A stretch of 31,956 bases of DNA from Pseudomonadota bacterium (lineage in GTDB: Bacteria; Pseudomonadota; Alphaproteobacteria; Rhizobiales; Rhizobiaceae): positions 1 to 31,956 of the forward strand of contig JAEWPB010000009.1 of assembly GCA_023399465.1 (NCBI GenBank), written 5' to 3'. Below the pieces are notes generated by a model, which ran no database searches, was not told where the DNA came from, and saw only the letters and a list, made by a program, of their open reading frames with translations. How positions within the stretch are numbered: position 1 is the first letter of the stretch; the number at the start of each line of letters is the position of its first letter. This document shows positions 1 to 7,939 of the stretch, in pieces. Both the position numbers and the translations under genes were made by a program.

Positions 1-569
1 GTATAGGCAGCACCGGCATAGGCGAAGGCCGGATGCGGCGCGACGCCGAGAAAGCCGAGATAGACGGGCAGCAGCACCAGCATCGCACCGGCGGGTGCCG
101 GAACGCCGACGAAATACTCCGACTGCCAGGAAGCCTTGTTTTCGCGCTCGGCCATGACATTGAAGCGGGCCAGCCGCAGGCCGGCGGCGATGACATAGAT
201 CAGGGCGGCGATCCAGCCGATCGAGCGTGCCTGGTCGAGAAGGAAGACATACATCACCAGCGCCGGCGCGACGCCGAAATTGATGATGTCGGCGAGCGAA
301 TCCATCTGCCCGCCGAACTTGGACGTGGCTTTCAGGAGCCGCGCGACGCGCCCGTCGATGCCGTCGAGAAAGGCTGCAAGCAACACCATCCCGACCGCGA
401 GCTCATACCGGTTCTCGAAGGCGAGGCGGATGCCGGTCAGGCCGGCGCAGATCGCCAGCACCGTGATCAGGTTGGGAATGATCAGGCGCAGCGGGATTTC
501 CCTCAGACGCGGCCCGCGGGCTGCGTCATTGGGACCGTTCGGCTCGAAGGGCGGAAAGGGTGTTTCCAT
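1..569 (-). CDS. pssA: CDP-diacylglycerol--serine O-phosphatidyltransferase, 3' end outside window
   Basis: Makes phosphatidylserine from CDP-diacylglycerol and L-serine at the inner membrane, the first step towards phosphatidylethanolamine. The reading frame is open from an ATG at 569 to the window edge, giving about 189 N-terminal residues; the C-terminus lies outside. The CDP-alcohol phosphotransferase signature is complete at residues 69-94: Asp69, Asp72-Gly73, Ala76-Arg77, Gly86, Asp90 and Asp94 in the expected spacing. Hydrophobic segments surround it (about 28-50, 58-70, 98-130), as expected for an integral membrane enzyme. It follows psd with a 23-base gap on the same strand, so the two consecutive pathway steps are probably co-transcribed. 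The motif fits any CDP-alcohol phosphotransferase; the psd neighbour makes the serine enzyme by far the best call. Confidence 0.93.
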   Translation of the reverse strand, partial: METPFPPFEPNGPNDAARGPRLREIPLRLIIPNLITVLAICAGLTGIRLAFENRYELAVGMVLLAAFLDGIDGRVARLLKATSKFGGQMDSLADIINFGVAPALVMYVFLLDQARSIGWIAALIYVIAAGLRLARFNVMAERENKASWQSEYFVGVPAPAGAMLVLLPVYLGFLGVAPHPAFAYAGAAY

Positions 570-592
570 TTCGCGGCTCCTCTGCGTGGCCG

Positions 593-1291
593 TTAGCTGC
601 GGCGGCTCGTGACCGGGCCCTTGCCGGAACCGAATTCCGCCAGCACGGTTTCGCCCGCGATCGCCGTCTGGCCGATCGAGACGCGGGCGGCGGCCCCTGC
701 CGGCAGGAAGACGTCGAGGCGCGAGCCGAAGCGAATGAGGCCGAAGCGCTCACCGGCATCGAGAAACTCGCTGGGCTTCGACCAGCAGACGATGCGGCGG
801 GCAACGAGGCCGGCGATCTGGACAACGCCGATCGCGCCGTGGGAGGTCTCGATCACCAGGCCGTTGCGTTCGTTCTCCTGGCTCGCCTTGTCGAGTTCGG
901 CGTTGAGGAAGCTGCCTTCGCGGTAGGCGATGGTGTTGATCCGGCCACGCATCGGCGCGCGGTTCACATGGCAGTTGAACACGTTCATGAATACCGAGAT
1001 GCGCAGCATCGGCTCGTCGCCGAGATTCAGCTCATGTGGCGGCACCACCATCTGGATAGAGGATACGCGGCCATCGGCGGGGCTGATCACCAGGTCATCG
1101 TCCTGAGGCGTCAGGCGCTCGGGATCGCGGAAGAAATACGCGCACCACAGGGTCAGTACCAGTCCGACCCAAAACAGCGGATCCCAGATCCAGCCGAGCA
1201 CCAGCGAGCCCACGAAAAAGGCGGCAATGAAGGGATAACCTTCCTTGTGCACCGGTACGATCACACTGCGCACGGTATCTAACAATGTCAT
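593..1291 (-). CDS. psd: Phosphatidylserine decarboxylase proenzyme
   Basis: Decarboxylates phosphatidylserine to phosphatidylethanolamine using a pyruvoyl group made by self-cleavage. The 232-residue protein is of the short class, shorter than the roughly 320-residue E. coli enzyme. The cleavage site is seen near the C-terminus as Phe-Gly-Ser (Ser190, followed by RLDVFLP); cleavage there would give a beta chain of about 189 residues and an alpha chain of 43 starting with pyruvoyl. A hydrophobic stretch near residues 18-50 should hold it at the membrane. The ATG is preceded by AGGAG about ten bases upstream. It is the first gene of the psd-pssA pair and is divergent from the GGDEF gene, so the intervening region must carry both promoters. 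Confidence 0.95.
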   Translation of the reverse strand: MTLLDTVRSVIVPVHKEGYPFIAAFFVGSLVLGWIWDPLFWVGLVLTLWCAYFFRDPERLTPQDDDLVISPADGRVSSIQMVVPPHELNLGDEPMLRISVFMNVFNCHVNRAPMRGRINTIAYREGSFLNAELDKASQENERNGLVIETSHGAIGVVQIAGLVARRIVCWSKPSEFLDAGERFGLIRFGSRLDVFLPAGAAARVSIGQTAIAGETVLAEFGSGKGPVTSRRS

Positions 1292-1456
1292 TGACCGTCA
1301 TCTCCTGTCGTTTTTGTGTCTGCTGACTACAGGCAAACTGGCTTTTCGGCAATGGCACGCGCGCTGCAGAGCTAATGCGGGGGCATTCCGGTGGCTGTAA
1401 ATGCAGGTGTGATGCTCGCAGATTTACGCTTTTTAAACCATGTTTTCACGATGTTT

Positions 1457-1483
1457 GCCGGAAGTACTCGCCAGTACTCCGGC
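1457..1483. promoter_or_regulatory. Bulged inverted repeat containing two AGTACTC repeats
   Basis: Left arm GCCGGAAGTACT (1457-1468) pairs with AGTACTCCGGC (1473-1483) around a four-base loop with one unpaired A. The same bases also form a direct repeat: AGTACTC at 1463 and again at 1473, exactly ten bases apart. No T-run follows on either strand, so an intrinsic terminator is unlikely. It lies between psd and the GGDEF gene and could be an operator for either; the regulator is unknown. Confidence 0.5.
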
Positions 1484-1503
1484 ACACACCGGCTGTTAAT
1501 CAC

Positions 1504-1532
1504 CTTACTCGTGTAATCTGTGGAAATATAAA
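1504..1532 (+). promoter_or_regulatory. Possible promoter of the GGDEF gene
   Basis: TATAAA at 1527-1532 is a good minus-10 match and lies in an A-rich stretch. Seventeen bases upstream the minus-35 position reads CTTACT (1504-1509), a poor match. Transcription would start near 1539, giving a leader of about 80 bases to the ATG at 1619. The call is by eye only. Confidence 0.3.
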
Positions 1533-1618
1533 AAGGGAACAGGCAGTGCAGCATGAGGGCTACCGGGGGGCCGGAAGTCTCGGCTGACATTGGCGACAAT
1601 GGGCTCGGAGGGCCGGAC

Positions 1619-2911
1619 ATGCAACCAGTCGTGAAACTGCGCCCCGGCGACGGTGCGCGGTCGTCTGTCGTGGCGACCTGGTTTGCGCCCGACGGAACCG
1701 CCGTTCCGCGCTGGCTGTCCGCCTCGGGATGCATCATTCCTGGCGAAAGTTTCTCCACCCCGGTCACGGCGCCCGCGATTGTCATATCTCCCGTAGCCAC
1801 CGAGCGTCTCGCCGCCGATACCCAGGCGCTGCGGCTGATGCTTGGCGAACTCGCCTATCTGATCGTCATTCCGCAGGGCAGGATTTCGAACGCCTGGGCG
1901 ATGCGGGTCCTGGACAGCGGTGCCGACGATGTCGTGCTTTCTCAGGACGGATCGGCTTTCGAGCTTTGCCTGGCGCGGGCGAAGAACGCCTTGCGCCAGC
2001 GCCAGCGGGCGTGGGCGGACCAGATGGCGGCGGTCGTGGAACGTGACTTCTGGCAGGCCTGCATCGACAATCTGCCTTCCCCGATCTTCTTCAAGAACAG
2101 CAATTTCGTCTATGTCGGCTGCAATAACGCATTTGCTGAATATCTCGGCCATCCCGTGGAAAAGATCATCGGCAGCACTGTCGAGCAGATAGCGCCGCCA
2201 GCGCTCGCGGCGACCTATACCGCAGCCGACCGGCAACTCGTTCGCGATGGCGGGACCCAAGTCTACGACGGAAAGGTGAGCGCGGCCGACGGCAGCCTGC
2301 GCGATGTCAGCTACTACAAGGCAGTGATCCTCGATGCGAACGGAAACGCCCGGGGCATTGCCGGTGCGATGCTCGACATCACCGAGCGCAAGCGGCTTGA
2401 GGCAAAGCTCATCGATGCCGCCGAACGCGACCCGCTGACCAACAGCTACAATCGCCGCAAGTTCTTCTCCTATGCCGAAGAGATTGAGGCGCTGGCGGCG
2501 ACCACCGGCATGCCGGTCAGCGTCGCCGTGATCGATATCGATCATTTCAAGTCTTTCAATGATCGGTGGGGGCATGCGGAGGGCGACCGCATCCTTTGCG
2601 AGGTTGCCCGACTTCTCGAGGATGCCGTGGGCGAGCACCGTTTCCTTGCCAGGGCAGGTGGCGAGGAATTCTTCGCGATTTTCCCCCATGTCAGGGGACT
2701 GGAAGCCATCGAGATCGCGGAAAGCTGCCGTCGCATTCTTTCGGAAGCCGGGCCCGGTTCCGAGCGCGGCGTTCATGCTCCGAGCATCAGCATCGGCGTC
2801 GCCGAATGGCATATCGAGGCCGAGACGCTGTGGGAGGCGGTAAAGCGCGCCGACCACGCGCTCTACGATGCGAAGCTGACGGGCCGCGACCGGGTCAGCT
2901 TTGCCGGATGA
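1619..2911 (+). CDS. PAS-GGDEF diguanylate cyclase with receiver-like N-terminus
   Basis: Predicted to make the second messenger cyclic di-GMP from two GTP. From the ATG at 1619, which has GGAGGG eight bases upstream, it has 430 residues; an in-frame ATG at 1553 with a weaker ribosome site would add 22. Residues about 45-140 resemble the second half of a response-regulator receiver (a GADDVV stretch then an amphipathic helix), but I see no phospho-accepting Asp. A PAS domain follows at about 150-270 (reads NLPSPIFFKN, ends MLDITERKRLEAKL), then the GGDEF domain at about 275-430 with DPLTNSYNRR, an IDIDHFKSFND segment and the active-site motif GGEEF (347-351). The inhibitory RxxD site is absent: GEHR stands at that position. 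No membrane segment is seen, so it should be cytosolic. The PAS ligand cannot be told from sequence. It converges on the ABC exporter with an 18-base gap. Confidence 0.88.
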   Translation: MQPVVKLRPGDGARSSVVATWFAPDGTAVPRWLSASGCIIPGESFSTPVTAPAIVISPVATERLAADTQALRLMLGELAYLIVIPQGRISNAWAMRVLDSGADDVVLSQDGSAFELCLARAKNALRQRQRAWADQMAAVVERDFWQACIDNLPSPIFFKNSNFVYVGCNNAFAEYLGHPVEKIIGSTVEQIAPPALAATYTAADRQLVRDGGTQVYDGKVSAADGSLRDVSYYKAVILDANGNARGIAGAMLDITERKRLEAKLIDAAERDPLTNSYNRRKFFSYAEEIEALAATTGMPVSVAVIDIDHFKSFNDRWGHAEGDRILCEVARLLEDAVGEHRFLARAGGEEFFAIFPHVRGLEAIEIAESCRRILSEAGPGSERGVHAPSISIGVAEWHIEAETLWEAVKRADHALYDAKLTGRDRVSFAG

Positions 2912-2929
2912 ACAGGCCTTCCGGCCGGT

Positions 2930-4816
2930 TCAGTCCGCTGGGGCAAGGCGCATGATCACGCCCATGTCGTCGCTTTCGCGCACCTTCTTCAGATGCTCTT
3001 CCGCCTCGGTTGCCTCCTGCTGGCGGTTCCACATCGACGCATAGAGCCCGTTCTCGGCAAGAAGCGCCTGGTGGGTTCCGCGTTCGGCGATCTGGCCGTT
3101 CTTTAGCACGATGATCTCGTCCGCGCCGATCACGGTGGAAAGCCGGTGGGCGATGACCAGCGTCGTGCGGTTCTGCGAGACCACGTCGAGCGCCGTCTGG
3201 ATTTCGCGCTCGGTGGTGGTGTCGAGGGCCGAGGTCGCCTCGTCGAGAATGAGGATCGGCGGTGCCTTCAGGATCGTGCGCGCGATCGCGACGCGCTGCT
3301 TTTCGCCGCCCGAGAGTTTGAGGCCCCGTTCGCCGACCTTGGTCTGGAAACCTTCCGGCAGCGCGCGGATGAAGTTGGCAACCTGCGCCACCTCGGCCGC
3401 TGCCGCGACTTCCGCGTCGCTGGCCGAAGGCCGGCCATAGCGGATATTGTAGGCGATGGTGTCGTTGAACAGCACTGTGTCCTGGGGGACCATGCCGATG
3501 GCGGCGCGCAGGCTCTTCTGGGTCAGTTCGCGTACGTCCTGCCCGTCGACGGTGATCGAGCCGGATTGCACGTCGTAGAAGCGGTAGAGCAGCCGCGACA
3601 GGGTGGATTTGCCTGCGCCAGAGGGACCGACGACCGCAACGGTCTTGCCCGCCGGCACCTCGAAGGAAATGCCCTTGAGGATCGGTCGCTCGGCATCGTA
3701 GGCGAAATGCACGTCCTTGAAGGCGATTGCGCCGGCGCTGATCGCCAGTTCCCTGGCGCCAGGGGCATCCTTCACTTCCGCCTCGACCTGGAGCAGGTCG
3801 AACATCTGTTCGATATCGGTCAGGCCCTGGCGGATTTCACGATAGACGAAGCCGATGAAGTTCAGCGGGTTGGCGAGCTGCAGCAGCATGGCGTTGACGA
3901 AGACGAAGTCACCGATCGACTGTTCGCCGCGCTGGACGGCAATCGCCGACATGATCAGCATGACGGTCATGCCGAGCCCGAAGATCACCCCCTGGCCGAA
4001 GTTCAGCCAGCCGAGCGAGGTCCAGACCTGGGTCGCGGAACGCTCGTAGCGTTCCATCGACTGATCGAAGCGGCGTGCCTCCATTTCCTCGTTGCCGAAG
4101 TACTTGACGGTCTCGAAGTTGAGGAGCGAGTCGATCGCCTTGGTATTGGCGTCGGTGTCGCTTTCGTTCATCGCGCGGCGAATGCCGATGCGCCAGTCGC
4201 TGGCGCGAATGGTAAACCAGATATAGGCCCAGACGGTGAAGGCGGTGACGCCGAGATAGGACAGGCCATAGCCCCACCAGAACACCGCGGCGGTTAGGAC
4301 GAACTCGATCAGGGTCGGCACGGAGTTGAGGATCGTGAAGCGGACGATCGTCTCGATGCCCTTGGTGCCGCGCTCGATGATGCGGGACAGGCCGCCGGTC
4401 TTGCGCTCCAGGTGGAAACGCAGCGACAACTGGTGCATGTGCACGAAGGTGCGGTAGGCAAGCTGGCGGACGGCGTACTGGCCTACGCTGGCGAAGAGGG
4501 CGTCGCGCAACTGGTTGAGGCCGCCCTGCACGATGCGGGCGAAGTTATAGGCGATTACCAGCATCACTGCGCCGATCAGGAAGGCGGGCAGCAAGCCTTC
4601 GAGATCGTTCTTGCCGTTCAGCGCATCGGTCGCCCACTTGAAGAAGTAGGGCACCAGCATCAGCACGATCTTGGAGATCACCAGGAAGAACGTCGCCCAG
4701 AGCACCCGCATCTTCAGGTCGGGGCGACCGCTCGGCCACATGTAAGGCCACAGGTTCACCAGCGTCTGCATCGGGTTGGCGCTATCTGCGGATACGGTCT
4801 TCTTCGGTCCTGCCAT
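2930..4816 (-). CDS. ABC exporter of the Atm1/ABCB7 type, fused permease and ATPase
   Basis: A half-transporter that should work as a homodimer in the inner membrane. Alphaproteobacterial Atm1 relatives export glutathione-linked compounds and are tied to heavy-metal tolerance and iron-sulphur homeostasis; this substrate is inferred from the family. The start is set at the ATG at 4816 (MAGPKK), which has GGAGAG five bases upstream; a frame from 4849 would add 11 residues without such a site. The 628-residue protein has a six-helix permease domain (about 25-330, first helices in a KMRVLWATFFLVISKIVLML-type segment) and an ATPase domain with Walker A GPSGAGKST (about 394-402), signature LSGGEKQR (about 499), Walker B ILILDEATSALD (about 520) and switch His in AHRLSTV (about 556). 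A terminator separates it from the upstream LysM gene, so it probably has its own promoter in the 185-base gap. Confidence 0.9.
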   Translation of the reverse strand: MAGPKKTVSADSANPMQTLVNLWPYMWPSGRPDLKMRVLWATFFLVISKIVLMLVPYFFKWATDALNGKNDLEGLLPAFLIGAVMLVIAYNFARIVQGGLNQLRDALFASVGQYAVRQLAYRTFVHMHQLSLRFHLERKTGGLSRIIERGTKGIETIVRFTILNSVPTLIEFVLTAAVFWWGYGLSYLGVTAFTVWAYIWFTIRASDWRIGIRRAMNESDTDANTKAIDSLLNFETVKYFGNEEMEARRFDQSMERYERSATQVWTSLGWLNFGQGVIFGLGMTVMLIMSAIAVQRGEQSIGDFVFVNAMLLQLANPLNFIGFVYREIRQGLTDIEQMFDLLQVEAEVKDAPGARELAISAGAIAFKDVHFAYDAERPILKGISFEVPAGKTVAVVGPSGAGKSTLSRLLYRFYDVQSGSITVDGQDVRELTQKSLRAAIGMVPQDTVLFNDTIAYNIRYGRPSASDAEVAAAAEVAQVANFIRALPEGFQTKVGERGLKLSGGEKQRVAIARTILKAPPILILDEATSALDTTTEREIQTALDVVSQNRTTLVIAHRLSTVIGADEIIVLKNGQIAERGTHQALLAENGLYASMWNRQQEATEAEEHLKKVRESDDMGVIMRLAPAD

Positions 4817-4934
4817 TTCACTCTCCGGCGGAGTACTCGGGAACAGCACGGGCCAAGCCGTGCGTCACCGTCCTTTTCGATGGAGCAGGGCACCGCTCGA
4901 AAAAAGAGGGAGCTCCGCTAATAGGTATCAGCAA

Positions 4935-4965
4935 GAAAAGCGGCGATCCCGTGGGGACCGCCGCT
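4935..4965 (-). terminator. Intrinsic terminator after the LysM gene
   Basis: Read on the minus strand: a 12-base-pair stem AGCGGCGGTCCC / GGGATCGCCGCT with one G-U pair, loop CAC, followed by TTTTCTT. It lies 70 bases past the LysM stop codon and upstream of the ABC exporter. Confidence 0.85.
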
Positions 4966-5034
4966 CATCAGGGACATATGTGTCCGCTTCCTCGATTGCA
5001 ATGCCCTGGGACAAGGCTGCGAAGAATTCCGGGG

Positions 5035-7107
5035 CTATTCCACTGCTTCGCCGGAGAGGCGCTTGCGGTGGATCACTTCCGAATCCGGGCGCGCATCCTT
5101 CGGCACACCGAAGATCTGGCCGGGCTGGATCATGTCGGGGTTGTCGATATGATCCTTGTTGGCGAGGTAGATCGTCGTGTAGCGGACGCCCTTGCCGTAG
5201 ATGCGGCGCGAGATCTGCCACAGGGTATCGCCACGGCGGATGATCACCGAGTTGGTGCTTTCCGTCAGCGGTGCCTGTTCGATAAGCTTCGGTTCGGTGG
5301 TTGCCGTCGCGGTATCGGTCGTATCGGCTGCTGCCGGCGCGGTAGCCGCGGTAGCCGCGGTGCCCGATTGAGCCTGGCCGGACGGCGCGGGCGCCTCGTT
5401 GGCAGCGGCTATCGCAGGGGCGGCTTCCTTGCGGCTGTCGAGGGCCGGCTGGACTGTGTCGTCGATCATCGCCCGCAGCTTGGCCAGACCGGCACCGACC
5501 GATTTGGCGTCGCTCGGCAGGGCATCGAGGGCCTCCAGCGCCAGAGCGGCACTCTTGCCGGTGCGCTCGACCATTTCCTTCATCCGGGCTTCGGCATCGC
5601 TGCTGAGCTGGAATGCTGTCAGCGACTTCAACGCAATCTTGGTTGCCGAGCGGGCGGCGGCGAGTTGCTCGTCGGTCGGGATCTTGCCGTCGGCATAGAG
5701 CCCGTCGAGAATAGCGAATGCCTGAGCCGCTTCGTTGCGAAGCTTGTCGAATGCACCGTCTTCCAGCGGGGTCAGCGCCGGCTGCGATCCGGTTGGCGTC
5801 GACGTGGCGACGACGGCGACCTGATCACCTTCCGGCCGGTTGAACGGTACCGAGGCACGAACCGAAACTGCACCGGCCGCATCGAGCATGTCGACGCGGA
5901 TGGTGTGGTCGCCGACCGAAAGCGGCATCGAGCCGTCGACGACGAAACTTCCGTCAGCGGCGGTCGTCGCCGTTCCGATCAGCTTGTCGTCGGCATAGGC
6001 CTTGATGGTCGAGGCAGGCGTTGCGAGACCGGCGACGAAGATCTTGTCGTCCTCGATCTCGACTGCCGAGACATGGACTTCCGGCTTGGCGGCGGGCTTG
6101 CCCTGCTCGGTGGCCTCAGAGGCGGGCGCTGCCGCCGTGCTGCCGGAGGTATCCGGCTGGGCAGGGGCCGTGGTTGCGGCGCCGTTGTCAGCGACCTGCT
6201 GGTTCGCTTCGCCCGCGGCAGCCTGCGCCGTCGGCGCGTTGATGATCCGGCTTGCGGTGCCCGGCTTAGACACCATGGCGAGAAGCTGGCCGTCGGCGGT
6301 CCGGGGAACGGAGATGGTTGCGACTTCGTTGGAAAGCGTGCTCTTGCCGTCCTTGCCGATCACCCTCAGTACCAGTTCGTGATCGCCTGCCGGTAGCGGC
6401 ATGTCGAGAACTGCGGCGAAATCCCCGCTCGGCCCGATCTCAGTCTTGGCGATGACCTTCTCGCGGTTGACGACTTCGAGATGGGCACCGGGCTCGGCAT
6501 TGCCGCCGGCGATGACGGTGGAACCATCGCGCTCGACGCGCAGCACGTCGAACGTCGGCATGAACGGTCCGGCTGCTGTCTGTGACGCGGCCGGCTCTCC
6601 GGTCGTTTCAGGCGCATTGGCCGAAGGTGGATTGCCACCGGCAAGCATCGCGATGGCCGCGGCCGGATCGGCAGGCAGCGATTTCAGCATATCAGCGGCT
6701 GCCGTGGCGGCGGCCTGCGCCTTTGCATGGGCATCGGCGACGCCCGTGTCGGTGCCCTCGGGCAGCTTCAGTTCCGCAAGCTGCTTGGTCGCGGCCTCGA
6801 GCTTTGTCCTGGCCGCGACGAAGGCTTCCGCGGTCGGCACCTTGCCGTCGGCGAACAGGGCCTTGAGTTCGGTCAGCGCTTCATCGGCGGACGAGGTCAG
6901 CTTGGCCACGTGATCGGTCGCGGCTTTGGTCGCCGCATCGGCAGCGGCCTTGTCCACGGCTTCCTTGACCTCTTGACCAGCCTCGTTGACCGCTTCGCCG
7001 ATCGGTTTCTTGTCGCCGGAAATCTGTGGCAGGACGAAGAATACCATCAGCGCTGTTGCGATCGCGAGCACCGATAAGGCCAGCCAGCCGGCGCGGTTTT
7101 TCATCAT
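5035..7107 (-). CDS. Membrane-anchored LysM protein with two Ig-like domains and a duplicated helical module
   Basis: Function not known; the C-terminal LysM domain suggests peptidoglycan binding in the periplasm. The start is placed at the ATG at 7107 (GGAG seven bases upstream), giving 690 residues. One N-terminal membrane helix (about 7-27, no lipobox Cys) is followed by an Ala-rich helical region (35-155), a Pro/Ala linker, a beta-rich Ig-like domain (about 187-268), a long low-complexity linker, a second Ig-like domain (about 343-422), a second helical region (450-560), another Ala/Thr linker and LysM (about 620-669, RRGDTLWQISRRIYG). The helical regions are related: LFADGKVPT at about 84-92 matches LYADGKIPT at 470-478 with similar flanks. 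Both Ig-like domains share a pattern of PG/PA, DGSF or SGDF and a GDH turn. It is divergent from the LOG gene, and a terminator follows it. Confidence 0.85.
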   Translation of the reverse strand: MMKNRAGWLALSVLAIATALMVFFVLPQISGDKKPIGEAVNEAGQEVKEAVDKAAADAATKAATDHVAKLTSSADEALTELKALFADGKVPTAEAFVAARTKLEAATKQLAELKLPEGTDTGVADAHAKAQAAATAAADMLKSLPADPAAAIAMLAGGNPPSANAPETTGEPAASQTAAGPFMPTFDVLRVERDGSTVIAGGNAEPGAHLEVVNREKVIAKTEIGPSGDFAAVLDMPLPAGDHELVLRVIGKDGKSTLSNEVATISVPRTADGQLLAMVSKPGTASRIINAPTAQAAAGEANQQVADNGAATTAPAQPDTSGSTAAAPASEATEQGKPAAKPEVHVSAVEIEDDKIFVAGLATPASTIKAYADDKLIGTATTAADGSFVVDGSMPLSVGDHTIRVDMLDAAGAVSVRASVPFNRPEGDQVAVVATSTPTGSQPALTPLEDGAFDKLRNEAAQAFAILDGLYADGKIPTDEQLAAARSATKIALKSLTAFQLSSDAEARMKEMVERTGKSAALALEALDALPSDAKSVGAGLAKLRAMIDDTVQPALDSRKEAAPAIAAANEAPAPSGQAQSGTAATAATAPAAADTTDTATATTEPKLIEQAPLTESTNSVIIRRGDTLWQISRRIYGKGVRYTTIYLANKDHIDNPDMIQPGQIFGVPKDARPDSEVIHRKRLSGEAVE

Positions 7108-7263
7108 TATCTGTCTCCGAGCGGAACTTCCCGCTGTATCCATTGTAATTGCTAGCGATTTTCGCTGCGCTTCACAAGCATTCTCGGGCGCTGACGCCGT
7201 TCAGAGCCCGAATTTCGTGCCATTTTTCTTGACTGAGCAAGTGCAGCATTGTTGTTTGCTCAT

Positions 7264-7887
7264 ATGACCAAGAAAATTGCTCCGATTCGATCCATCTGTG
7301 TCTACTGCGGTTCGCGCCCGGGACACGATCCGTCCCACATTGCTGCAGGCCGTGCCCTTGGAAAATTCATCGCTGAAAACGGCCTTCGGCTGGTCTATGG
7401 CGGCGGGACCAAGGGCATCATGGGCGCAGTCGCCGACGGCGTTCTGTCGAACGGCGGCCAAGTGACGGGGATTATACCAGAATTCCTCGTCGATATGGAG
7501 GCTACCCGGCATTCCCTCGGCCAACTGAGCGAACTGATCGTCACCAAGGACATGCATCAGCGCAAGCACACGATGTTCGAACGCTCGGACGCGTTCGTGG
7601 CCCTGCCTGGCGGCATCGGTACACTCGAGGAAATCGTCGAGATCATGACCTGGGCGCAGCTCGGCCGGCATGAGAAGCCGATGGTCTTTGCCAATATCAA
7701 CGGATTCTGGAATCCGATGATGGAACTCCTCGATCACATGCGCGAGCAGGGCTTCGTGCACACCGGCCATCTGGTACAGCCGATGCTGATCGACAAGGTA
7801 GAGGACATCGTCCCGGCGATCCTCGAGCGCGGCAGCAAGCTCAGCGGCGACTGGGACGGCGAGGACAGCGTCATCGCCAGGCTTTAA
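7264..7887 (+). CDS. LOG family protein (TIGR00730), probable nucleoside 5'-monophosphate phosphoribohydrolase
   Basis: The LOG family splits cytokinin riboside 5'-monophosphates, or AMP in some bacterial members, into free base and ribose 5-phosphate; many were once misnamed lysine decarboxylases. The 207-residue protein carries both family signatures: GGGTKGIMG near residue 43 and PGGIGTLEE near residue 112, which together form the catalytic and phosphate site. The ATG at 7264 is used because the alternative frame start upstream is a TTG at 7249. No clear Shine-Dalgarno site precedes the ATG; TTGACT at 7229-7234 may be a minus-35 element but no good minus-10 follows. It stands alone, divergent from the LysM gene and convergent with the rarD-like gene. 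Whether it makes cytokinin in this organism cannot be read from the sequence. Confidence 0.88.
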   Translation: MTKKIAPIRSICVYCGSRPGHDPSHIAAGRALGKFIAENGLRLVYGGGTKGIMGAVADGVLSNGGQVTGIIPEFLVDMEATRHSLGQLSELIVTKDMHQRKHTMFERSDAFVALPGGIGTLEEIVEIMTWAQLGRHEKPMVFANINGFWNPMMELLDHMREQGFVHTGHLVQPMLIDKVEDIVPAILERGSKLSGDWDGEDSVIARL

Positions 7888-7903
7888 GGCGCCTGCGATG
7901 AAT

Positions 7904-7928
7904 GCGGCGGCTGCCATCCGGCCGCCGC
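7904..7928. terminator. GC-rich hairpin between convergent genes, possible shared terminator
   Basis: GCGGCGGC (7904-7911) pairs with GCCGCCGC (7921-7928) around a nine-base loop, in the 52-base gap between the convergent LOG and rarD-like genes. There is no T-run on either side, so it is at best a weak or Rho-assisted end. Confidence 0.35.
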
Positions 7929-7939
7929 CGCGCGAAGGA

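Larger units (their letters stand above)
1292..1618. other. Divergent intergenic region between psd and the GGDEF gene
   Basis: This 327-base stretch separates two divergently read genes. It is locally more AT-rich than the coding DNA around it (about 1430-1535). It contains a bulged inverted repeat at 1457-1483, a possible plus-strand minus-10 box at 1527-1532, and in its last 66 bases an open frame continuous with the GGDEF gene from an ATG at 1553. No convincing promoter for psd was identified. Confidence 0.6.

Noticed and set aside
1505..2857. Minus-strand frame of about 450 codons opposite the GGDEF gene
   Set aside because: Antisense shadow; the plus-strand frame carries intact PAS and GGDEF motifs.
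3146..4297. Plus-strand frame of about 383 codons opposite the ABC exporter
   Set aside because: Antisense shadow; no motif, and the opposite strand has all ABC signatures.
4951..6396. Long plus-strand open frame of about 480 codons opposite the LysM gene
   Set aside because: It is antisense to a protein with clear domains and reads as Arg/Gly-rich sequence without any family motif; high GC makes such shadow frames common.
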